Positions 1 to 4,911 of a stretch of 11,903 nucleotides of DNA are shown in pieces. This DNA is from UBA668 sp031366885. Lineage in GTDB: Bacteria; Actinomycetota; Acidimicrobiia; Acidimicrobiales; Ilumatobacteraceae. The stretch spans positions 1-11,903 of the forward strand of contig JANLPB010000002.1 of assembly GCA_031366885.1 (NCBI GenBank). The letters are read 5' to 3'. The notes beneath the pieces are model-generated. The model was not told the DNA's origin. It saw nothing but the letters and a program-made list of their open reading frames with translations, and did not search any database. The position numbers and the translations under genes are program-made. Every line of letters begins with the position of its first letter. The stretch's first letter is position 1.

Positions 1-188
1 CGGTGCTGCCCGACGATGCCATCCGCCCCGGCTCCCCCACCGGCTCAGCCCGCTGGGCAGTCGATCACTCGATAGACGCCGTCCGCCGCAAGTTCGGCCA
101 CTCCGCCGTCGGCTACGCAACGGTCGCGTTGTCAGACGTGGCCAATGTCCCCGACGAGTTCCGCGAACTCGCCGAACACGAGCTCTGA
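1..188 (+). CDS. dinB: DNA polymerase IV (Y-family), C-terminal tail, partial at left edge
   Basis: Only the last ~61 residues are visible; the gene enters from the left edge and stops at TGA 186-188. The tail reads as the end of the little-finger domain of Y-family translesion polymerases: a helix with AVDHSIDAVRRKFG, followed by SAVGYATVALSD and a terminal VPDEFRELAEHEL. The block (D)AVRxKFGxxAVGYA followed by a VPxxFRELAE ending is the pattern I associate with actinobacterial DinB proteins. Such enzymes copy damaged DNA with low fidelity. No polymerase active-site residue lies in this fragment, so the call rests on tail similarity alone. The visible C-terminus has no recognisable beta-clamp motif of the QLxLF type. 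No hairpin terminator is apparent after the stop. Confidence 0.6.
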   Translation, partial: VLPDDAIRPGSPTGSARWAVDHSIDAVRRKFGHSAVGYATVALSDVANVPDEFRELAEHEL

Positions 189-274
189 TCGGTGGTGCGG
201 CCGAACATTGCAACCGGTTCCGGGCGCTGGCGACGGCACGTGCGAGGCGTCTTCAACCACCACGCGACCTGAAC

Positions 275-288
275 GTCACACGGGTGAC
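275..288 (+). promoter_or_regulatory. Possible vapBC operator (inverted repeat)
   Basis: GTCAC-ACGG-GTGAC forms a 5-bp inverted repeat with a 4-nt centre. It lies about where the -35 element would fall relative to the TAGGCT box at 303-308. AbrB-type VapB antitoxins usually bind short palindromes that overlap their own promoter. The arms are short, so the assignment is an inference. Confidence 0.35.
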
Positions 289-302
289 TGGGAGAGCACT
301 GG

Positions 303-308
303 TAGGCT
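303..308 (+). promoter_or_regulatory. -10 box of vapBC, probably leaderless
   Basis: TAGGCT ends 6 nt before the vapB ATG at 315, and no Shine-Dalgarno sequence is present (the bases between are CCTCCC). A TANNNT box at this distance would place transcription initiation at or next to the A of ATG, the arrangement of leaderless actinobacterial mRNAs. No good -35 hexamer is visible. Confidence 0.55.
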
Positions 309-314
309 CCTCCC

Positions 315-551
315 ATGCAAGCAACAGTGGACCAAGTCGGGAGAATCGTCGTTCCCAAGGCGCTCCGCGATCGTCTCGGACTCGTTGCCGGATCGATCGT
401 CGACATCTCGTTGTACGGCGACGGACTCCACGTCGCTCCGGGGGGCCGCACGGCTCGCCTCGAGCGTCGCGATGGAGTGTTGGTCGCTGTATCAGACAGG
501 GTGATCACAGACGACGACGTGGCCGACCTTGTCGACTCGATTCGACGTTAG
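315..551 (+). CDS. vapB: AbrB/MazE/SpoVT-type antitoxin (VapB family)
   Basis: A 78-aa protein that probably neutralises the PIN toxin encoded next to it and represses their shared promoter. Residues 1-45 form a swapped-hairpin AbrB-like DNA-binding domain: MQATVDQVGRIVVPKALRDRLGL carries the typical GRIVVPKxLRxxLGL core, followed by a G-(S)-IVDI strand and a second short strand ending LHVAP. The C-terminal part (about 60-78, VSDRVITDDDVADLVDSIRR) is acidic then helical and is the likely toxin-wrapping tail. The ATG at 315 fits the domain start and the TAGGCT box. The stop codon TAG (549-551) shares one base with the GTG start of the toxin, so translation is probably coupled. The AbrB fold is clear; the VapB label follows from the PIN-domain partner. 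Confidence 0.88.
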   Translation: MQATVDQVGRIVVPKALRDRLGLVAGSIVDISLYGDGLHVAPGGRTARLERRDGVLVAVSDRVITDDDVADLVDSIRR

Positions 552-958
552 TGCTGTGGTTAGCCGATACCAGCGTGGCGGTGCCGGCGTTGCAGGCCTC
601 CCATCTGGCACACGCTCAGGTGCAGCGTCAACTCGCCGGACGCGCACTCGGCTTGACTGCGCACGCTGCGCTCGAGACATATTCCGTTCTGACGCGCCTG
701 CCAGGTGATGGACGCCTGAGTCTGGACGACGCCGCAACGATCATCGCTGAGCGATTCGATCCGATTGTTGTCCTCGCTGCCGACGAGGCCGGACTCCTGG
801 TACGGACCTTGTCGCAAAGGGGCATCGGCGGTGGAGCCGTCTACGATGCGCTGATTGGGCTCACGGCACAGCAAGTCGGAGGGACCCTCCTCACCAGGGA
901 CTCACGCGCCCGGGCGACCTACCTGGCAGTCGGGGTGGACCACGAGATTCTGAGCTGA
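551..958 (+). CDS. vapC: PIN-domain ribonuclease toxin (VapC family)
   Basis: A 135-aa PIN-domain protein, a typical VapC length. VapC proteins are Mg2+-dependent endoribonucleases that cut tRNA or rRNA when freed from VapB. The four acidic positions of the family are visible: D6 in LADTS near the N-terminus, E42 in ALETYSVL, D99 in VYDALIGL and D117 in TRDSRA. The toxin therefore looks catalytically intact. I chose GTG 551 because the PIN domain begins immediately (LWLADTS) and because it shares one base with the vapB stop codon. An in-frame open stretch runs further upstream, but it overlaps vapB in another frame and encodes no recognisable domain. Its RNA target cannot be read from sequence. 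Confidence 0.88.
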   Translation: MLWLADTSVAVPALQASHLAHAQVQRQLAGRALGLTAHAALETYSVLTRLPGDGRLSLDDAATIIAERFDPIVVLAADEAGLLVRTLSQRGIGGGAVYDALIGLTAQQVGGTLLTRDSRARATYLAVGVDHEILS

Positions 959-1075
959 GTCGGTCGGCGGGGACGTTGGCAAGGATCGCCACCGCAAGTC
1001 GTGTAGAGCGCCACCGACCGCAACATCACTCTCCGGATGAAGTCAGGCGCTTGAGGTCTCCACCGCTCGTGCGCA

Positions 1076-1390
1076 TCACCACGACGAGCCGCTATCGATG
1101 TCGAGCTGCACCAGCTCGACCGCACCGTCGCGAGCGAGCTGGCCGATCACCGCGAATCGGGCGACGACGACACCTACGCCGATCACGATGCGGTAATCGG
1201 CACGGCCAGGGATGAGCTCCGGAAGTTCGTCGAACTGCGTGGCAAAAGTCTCGACGATGCGAAACAGGTCGAACACCTGAAAGTCATTCGTCGAAGGCTG
1301 ACCATCGGGACCACGTTCAGCACCGAGCTGGCGATCCAGGTCCTCGAAGAACCGTGCGGTAGCTCGAACAGACCGCCGCTCGGTCGTCAC
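1076..1390 (-). CDS. ParE/RelE-like toxin candidate of a second TA-like module
   Basis: A 104-aa protein starting at GTG 1390, whose GTGA overlaps the TGA stop of the gene upstream. It begins with a helical stretch RATARFFEDLDRQLG (about 9-23). It then has a loop, a second helical stretch around FRIVETFATQFDELPELIPG (43-62), and strand-rich DYRIVIGVGVVVARFAVIGQL and AVELVQLDID (66-98). Two helices followed by an antiparallel sheet, with an (R/D)YRIxI strand, fit the RelE/ParE fold, whose members cleave ribosome-bound mRNA or poison gyrase. Similar two-gene pairs occur in actinobacteria as hypothetical proteins, as far as I recall. No catalytic residues can be assigned, so the toxin role is inferred from size, fold pattern and gene pairing. 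It converges on vapC, with 117 bases between them and no clear terminator. Confidence 0.6.
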   Translation of the reverse strand: MTTERRSVRATARFFEDLDRQLGAERGPDGQPSTNDFQVFDLFRIVETFATQFDELPELIPGRADYRIVIGVGVVVARFAVIGQLARDGAVELVQLDIDSGSSW

Positions 1391-1563
1391 TGAGTCGGTG
1401 ACTCGGTGCCAGCGATGTGGTCTTCGAGCCGCGTGCGCACCCGAGCGAGGAACTCCGGCGGCACATCTGCCAGATCGCGAACGATTCCGGCCGTGAAGAT
1501 CGCATCCTGTTCAGCTGGCGAGAGTTGCTCAAGCTCCGCTGCAGTCCAGACTTTCTGTGCCAT
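1387..1563 (-). CDS. Small antitoxin-like protein paired with the ParE/RelE-like protein
   Basis: A 58-aa protein with the sequence pattern WTAAELEQLSPAEQDAIF (6-23), then IVRDLADVPPEFLARVRTRLEDHI (27-50). It is probably nearly all helical. The frame is open upstream for 19 more codons, but I chose ATG 1563 because a TACGCT box lies 7 nt before it and the conserved part begins just after. The GTGA overlap with the following gene implies coupled translation, with this partner made first, as is normal for antitoxins. No helix-turn-helix or ribbon-helix-helix motif is obvious, which is unusual if it binds the palindrome at 1581-1596 itself. The ELxxLSPxExDAIF and VPPEFLxRVRxxLExHI blocks recall short actinobacterial proteins found before such toxins. 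The antitoxin role is an inference. Confidence 0.65.
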   Translation of the reverse strand: MAQKVWTAAELEQLSPAEQDAIFTAGIVRDLADVPPEFLARVRTRLEDHIAGTESPTQ

Positions 1564-1570
1564 GTTGGTG

Positions 1571-1576
1571 AGCGTA
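1571..1576 (-). promoter_or_regulatory. -10 box of second TA-like module, probably leaderless
   Basis: Read on the minus strand, TACGCT is followed by 7 nt (CACCAAC) and then the ATG at 1563. There is no Shine-Dalgarno sequence in between. The arrangement is the same as in front of vapB. Confidence 0.5.
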
Positions 1577-1580
1577 CCCT

Positions 1581-1596
1581 CGTCGGAGGTCCGACG
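1581..1596. promoter_or_regulatory. Palindromic operator candidate of second TA-like module
   Basis: CGTCGGA-GG-TCCGACG is a perfect 7-bp inverted repeat with a 2-nt centre. It begins 4 bp upstream of the TACGCT box, so it covers the -10/-35 spacer and the edge of the -35 region. A repressor bound here would block RNA polymerase. The structure is seen directly; the regulatory role is inferred. Confidence 0.5.
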
Positions 1597-1647
1597 GGGG
1601 CCAATGCAGAAGCAGTTCACAATGTCGTGGCTGCCCCGAATGCGGGT

Positions 1648-2373
1648 TCAGTGGTGCGGCAGTCGGGCAATGGCGGGGCGCGCGAAGTCGTTGTTGTCGA
1701 TGACGATCGAGGCGTGCTCGTGGGGGCATTCGGACTCGTAATACAAACGCCACCCGTCGCGGTAGCGGGGCCATCGGGCGAGAGCGAGTCGCTCGTCGAT
1801 GCAGACCGCTGCTTCCGACGGCTCCGCCGGCAGGCCCGCAAGGAGGAAGTCGAGCCATTGCTCGTCGAGACGATGATCGGCTTCGAGATAGACAACTTTC
1901 GTCCACCACGGCACAAGCTCTGGGCGTTGAAGGAACAGCCCATCGAACACGAGCACCGCCGAATCGGGCACCTCGATGTGTTCCCTGGTCGGAGTGTCGC
2001 TCGGCTCGTCGAACGCCGCGACCAGCACGTGCGAGTGGCCAGACGAGAACGGCTCGATCAGCTCGGCGATGAGTGACTCCAATTGGTGCGACTCGCGGTA
2101 ATAGCCCTCGGGTGACGCAGGCCCGAGGCGCGTCCGGTCCAAGTGAGGGCGGTGGAACGAGTCGATCGTCGAACGCACGACGGGTACTCCGGACGCAGCG
2201 ATCGTTTGTGCCAGTTCGTCGGCGAAAGTGGACTTCCCCGCGCCTGGGCGTCCATCGATCGCAACCAATGAACGAGGGTGGGTGCTCATTACGGCGCTCG
2301 CCACCTTTGACAACACCGCCGAACGCTCGGGCGTGGCAACCGGGCTCCTGTTGCCGTCCAGTCCTGCAGGCAT
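1648..2373 (-). CDS. P-loop nucleotide kinase, uridine-kinase-like
   Basis: A ~241-aa P-loop NTPase. The Walker A motif GRPGAGKST is at residues 41-49, following the strand SLVAID. A TIDSFHRPH segment after it matches the substrate-binding DSFxRP region of uridine kinase relatives. AVLVFDGLFLQRPEL carries the Walker-B-like DG motif, followed by VVYLEA. A lid-like basic segment (ERLALARWPRYRDGWRLYYE) comes near the C-terminus. Family members phosphorylate uridine/cytidine or other small hydroxyl substrates using ATP/GTP; the true substrate here is unknown. I take ATG 2373 as the start. A GTG at 2388 is in frame and possible, and neither has a good ribosome-binding site. The gene lies downstream of the tRNA terminator and about 85 bases before the TA-like module, with which it has no evident link. 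Confidence 0.75.
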   Translation of the reverse strand: MPAGLDGNRSPVATPERSAVLSKVASAVMSTHPRSLVAIDGRPGAGKSTFADELAQTIAASGVPVVRSTIDSFHRPHLDRTRLGPASPEGYYRESHQLESLIAELIEPFSSGHSHVLVAAFDEPSDTPTREHIEVPDSAVLVFDGLFLQRPELVPWWTKVVYLEADHRLDEQWLDFLLAGLPAEPSEAAVCIDERLALARWPRYRDGWRLYYESECPHEHASIVIDNNDFARPAIARLPHH

Positions 2374-2457
2374 GTACCACGATCGCACACGGCGCCTTCA
2401 AAGACCACGCGGCCTGGAACGTCGGCCGAGCGTCGGGGGTGAAGCCAGAGTCCATGC

Positions 2458-2503
2458 AAAAACGAGGAAAGCCGCTAAGCAGATTGCTCTGCCCAGCGGC
2501 TTT
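2458..2503 (-). terminator. Intrinsic terminator after the tRNA-Gln/tRNA-Glu unit
   Basis: On the minus strand, AAAGCCGCTGGGCAGA pairs with TCTGCTTAGCGGCTTT around a GCAA (GNRA) tetraloop. This is a 16-bp stem at 2503-2468 containing two G-U pairs, followed after CCTCG by TTTTT at 2462-2458. On the plus strand the two G-U pairs become A-C mismatches and there is no good T-run, so the structure favours minus-strand transcripts. It begins 7 nt past the tRNA-Glu end and so ends the tRNA transcript. Confidence 0.85.
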
Positions 2504-2509
2504 CTTTGA

Positions 2510-2582
2510 CAGCCCCAACGGGATTCGAACCCGTGCCGCCACCTTGAGAGGGTGGTGTCCTAGGCCACTAGACGATGGGGCC
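2510..2582 (-). tRNA. tRNA-Glu (anticodon CUC)
   Basis: The full cloverleaf can be read on the minus strand. The acceptor GGCCCCA pairs with TGGGGCT, with G1-U72 as a wobble, and G is the discriminator. The anticodon stem CCACC/GGTGG encloses the loop CTCTCAA, which gives anticodon CUC for GAG codons. The T arm is ACGGG-TTCGAAT-CCCGT. No CCA is encoded (the next bases are TCA), so CCA must be added by nucleotidyltransferase. It is second in a two-tRNA unit, 46 bases after the discriminator of tRNA-Gln. Confidence 0.96.
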
Positions 2583-2625
2583 ATGCTGCTGTATTGCTGT
2601 GCGACGCCTCGGCTAGCCGTTGCGT

Positions 2626-2700
2626 TGGTTGGGGCGCAAGGAATCGAACCCTGAATAACAGAACCAGAATCTGCTGTGTTGCCAGTTACACCACGCCCCA
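2626..2700 (-). tRNA. tRNA-Gln (anticodon CUG), CCA encoded
   Basis: On the minus strand the acceptor TGGGGCG pairs with CGCCCCA, followed by discriminator A and an encoded CCA (2628-2626). The anticodon stem GCAGA/TCTGT encloses TTCTGGT, which gives anticodon CUG for CAG codons. The T arm contains GGGTTCGATTCC. U1-A72 is the pair that bacterial GatCAB amidotransferase is known to recognise in tRNA-Gln, and the neighbouring tRNA-Glu does not have it. The gene lies downstream of gltX and the DUF218 gene on the same strand. Confidence 0.96.
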
Positions 2701-2701
2701 C

Positions 2702-2733
2702 CGGGGGTTTCCCCGAAGGGCGACGCAAGTGTA
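2702..2733 (-). promoter_or_regulatory. Putative tRNA promoter (-10 TACACT) and leader hairpin
   Basis: TACACT (2733-2728, minus strand) would start transcription about 20 bases before the tRNA-Gln 5' end. That leader contains a small CGGGG/CCCCG hairpin (2715-2702) abutting the mature tRNA end. No convincing -35 hexamer is visible. Read-through from gltX and the DUF218 gene is also possible, since no terminator separates them clearly. Confidence 0.45.
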
Positions 2734-2765
2734 GCGAGCCACCCCGGAATCTCCCACCGACAAAT

Positions 2766-3452
2766 TCAGCCGGTGATCTCCAGCAACCGATCGAAACCGA
2801 TGATGCGAGCCAATGAGATGCCTGCGGCCTCCTTCAACTCGTGCCAGAACACGTCGTTGCCGCGCACGGGGCTGGTGCGCGTGGGCGAGACATACGCGGC
2901 AAGACCCAGTTCCTGACTGACCAGGCGAATTCGTAGCGCGTGATACGGGTCGCTGACCAACAACACGCTGCTCAGCCCACGGTCGTGGAGCTCATCACGA
3001 GTCGCAACCAGCGAGTCGTACGAGTTGTCGCCTCCCACCTGCACGATGGCGTCTGTGGGCACTCCCCGCTCCTCCAGGTACGCCGCCGACGCCTGGGCTT
3101 CCGTGAACCGATCACCCGGCCGGTTACCCCCGGTTGTCACCACCAACGGGGCCAAACCGTCATCCCAGAGCTCGACGACGTGGTCGAGGCGGGATGCGAG
3201 TTGCGGCGAGGGCCTGCCGTCGTACTGTGCAGCGCCCAACACCACGATCGCGTCAACCGGACGGGCCTGGTCGGTGTTGCCGGTGCGAAACACAAGCCAC
3301 ACGTTCGCCAGGTAGTACAGCCCCAACACGGCAACGACGACGTACGCCACTCGACGAACTTTCCGCCAACGAGTGCCGGGGGCGGGTCCGTGCGGTTCCG
3401 CGACTGACGCAGCAACCGCGGCACTGTCGTCGATGGCGGGGTGGTCGGTCAA
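2766..3452 (-). CDS. Membrane-anchored DUF218 protein (YdcF/SanA/ElyC-like)
   Basis: A 228-aa protein with a cytosolic N-terminal ~33 residues, one transmembrane segment at about 34-55 (VAYVVVAVLGLYYLANVWLV) preceded by the positive cluster RWRKVRR, and a DUF218 domain from about 67 on the outer side. Domain marks are DAIVVLGAAQYDGRPSPQLASRLD, LVVTTGG, FTEAQASAAYLEERGVP, NSYDSLVATRDEL and LLVSDPYHALRIRLVSQELG. SanA and ElyC relatives affect cell-envelope integrity or peptidoglycan precursor metabolism, but the reaction is not established. The start is TTG 3452, whose TTGA overlaps the gltX stop codon, so it is translated by reinitiation after gltX. Length and layout are normal for the family. 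Its link with GluRS is positional only. Confidence 0.85.
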   Translation of the reverse strand: MTDHPAIDDSAAVAASVAEPHGPAPGTRWRKVRRVAYVVVAVLGLYYLANVWLVFRTGNTDQARPVDAIVVLGAAQYDGRPSPQLASRLDHVVELWDDGLAPLVVTTGGNRPGDRFTEAQASAAYLEERGVPTDAIVQVGGDNSYDSLVATRDELHDRGLSSVLLVSDPYHALRIRLVSQELGLAAYVSPTRTSPVRGNDVFWHELKEAAGISLARIIGFDRLLEITG

Positions 3453-4855
3453 GCGACGGCTGCCTCAGCTGACCGCATGCGACGCAGGGTCTCATCGCGG
3501 CCAAGCACTTCCAGCGCCTCGAACAGCGGCGGCCCGATGGTGCGGCCCGTGACTGCGACGCGAACAGGCGCCTGCGCCTTGCCCAGCTTTAGACCGTGGG
3601 ACTCGCCGATGACCTCGAGAGAAGACTTCAGGGCATCAGCCGACCAGTCGGCAATCCCGTCGTACGCGTGGACCGAATCGCGCAGCACGGCGACCGCCTC
3701 CGGTGAGCTGAAGGTTTTCGTCCACGCCGCCTCGTCGATCACGGGGTCGGCGAGGAAGAGGAAGTCGATGACGCCCGCGGCATCGGCGAGCGTGACGCAA
3801 CGCGGCTGAATGTGCGGCGCCATCGCAAGGAACGTTGCCTCGTCGAAGCGATCGGCAGGAAACGGTGCGTCGTCAGCCAGCAGCCACGGCCGACATGCGG
3901 CGGCGAACTGCTCGACGGTCAGCTGGCGGATGTACTCACCGTTGAACGCGGCCAGCTTCTTGAGGTCGAAGAAGGCCGGCGAGTGGTTCACGTCTTCCAA
4001 CAGGAAGTCGCCTTCGATGTGCGCCCACGGCTGGATCTCCTCGCCCTTCGGGGTCCAGCCCAACGTCATCAAATAGTTGACCATCGCCTGGGGCAGGTAG
4101 CCCTCATCGCGGTACTGCTCGAGTGCCACCTTGTCACGCCGCTTGGAGATCTTCTTGCGCTGCTCGTTGACCAGCAGCGGTAGGTGCGCCCACACCGGCG
4201 CCTCGTGGCCTAGCGCCTGCCACATCATCTGCTGCTTGGGCGTGTTGGACAGGTGCTCCTCGGCGCGCAGCACGTGGCTGATGCGCATGTTCATGTCGTC
4301 GACCACGTTGGCCAGCAGGAACATCGGGCTGCCATTGCCGCGCAGCAACACGAAGTCCTCGATCAGTGCGTTGTCGAACTCGACGTCGCCACGCACCAGG
4401 TCATGAACGACGGTGTTGCCGGGTGGAACCCGAAAGCGCAACACGTGGCCTGGCCCCGGGCCGAGACCGCGATCGCGCGACCAGCCCTGATAGCCCTGGT
4501 TGCCTTCCACCTTGTTGCGGGCCTCCACGTCGGCTGCGGTCATGTCGCAGTAGTACGCGTGACCGCCTTCGAACAGTTGCTGCGCAGCGGCGACGTGAGC
4601 GGCCGCCAGCTCGCTTTGAAAGTACGGTCCCTCGAAATGCGGGTCGTCCTTACTGATGCCGATCCAGGCCAGCGCGTCGATGATCCCCTGTGTCCATTCC
4701 GGCTGGTTGCGCTCGGCGTCGGTGTCCTCGATGCGCAACACGAACGTGCCGCCCAGTCGACGGGCGAGCGCCCAGTTGAAGAGCGCAGTCCGCGCTCCGC
4801 CCACATGGAAGTAGCCGGTGGGCGACGGAGCAATTCGAAATCGAGGGCCAGTCAT
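3449..4855 (-). CDS. gltX: Glutamyl-tRNA synthetase
   Basis: A 468-aa class I aminoacyl-tRNA synthetase that charges tRNA-Glu, and probably also tRNA-Gln, with glutamate. The N-terminus FRIAPSPTGYFHVGGARTALFNW carries the HIGH-type signature as HVGG (17-20). FVLRIEDTDAERN lies at 38-50, and the second signature KISKRRDK is at 235-242 after LPLLVNEQRK. The C-terminal ~200 residues form the anticodon-binding helical region. The length is normal. The ATG at 4855 directly precedes the conserved start of the Rossmann domain. The gene lies 56 bases after the glutamate dehydrogenase gene on the same strand and overlaps the DUF218 gene by 4 nt. The tRNAs for Gln and Glu follow. Whether it discriminates between the two tRNAs cannot be read with certainty from the sequence. 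Confidence 0.97.
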   Translation of the reverse strand: MTGPRFRIAPSPTGYFHVGGARTALFNWALARRLGGTFVLRIEDTDAERNQPEWTQGIIDALAWIGISKDDPHFEGPYFQSELAAAHVAAAQQLFEGGHAYYCDMTAADVEARNKVEGNQGYQGWSRDRGLGPGPGHVLRFRVPPGNTVVHDLVRGDVEFDNALIEDFVLLRGNGSPMFLLANVVDDMNMRISHVLRAEEHLSNTPKQQMMWQALGHEAPVWAHLPLLVNEQRKKISKRRDKVALEQYRDEGYLPQAMVNYLMTLGWTPKGEEIQPWAHIEGDFLLEDVNHSPAFFDLKKLAAFNGEYIRQLTVEQFAAACRPWLLADDAPFPADRFDEATFLAMAPHIQPRCVTLADAAGVIDFLFLADPVIDEAAWTKTFSSPEAVAVLRDSVHAYDGIADWSADALKSSLEVIGESHGLKLGKAQAPVRVAVTGRTIGPPLFEALEVLGRDETLRRMRSAEAAVA

Positions 4856-4864
4856 GCGCCCATG

Positions 4865-4870
4865 AGGCTA
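4865..4870 (-). promoter_or_regulatory. Possible -10 box of gltX
   Basis: TAGCCT on the minus strand ends 9 nt before the gltX ATG, with no Shine-Dalgarno sequence between. This could give a nearly leaderless transcript. The short gap after the upstream dehydrogenase gene also allows read-through. Confidence 0.35.
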
Positions 4871-4911
4871 CCGGTCGACGTTTGAGCAGGGTGGTCGAGA
4901 GCGCCGCAGCT

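Noticed and set aside
284..550. N-terminal extension of the PIN toxin from position 284
   Set aside because: It overlaps vapB in another frame, is Arg/Ser-rich, and the PIN domain starts exactly at GTG 551.
961..1020. 10-base imperfect inverted repeat between vapC and the second TA module as a terminator
   Set aside because: One mismatch, a 40-base loop and no T-run; too weak to call.
1417..2076. 219-codon open frame on the plus strand
   Set aside because: It overlaps the antitoxin-like and kinase genes on the other strand, has no recognisable domain, and looks like a reverse-strand shadow in GC-rich DNA.
1529..2728. 399-codon open frame on the minus strand
   Set aside because: It runs through both tRNA genes, the terminator and the kinase gene in another frame. 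Arg/Pro-rich composition without a domain marks it as a shadow.
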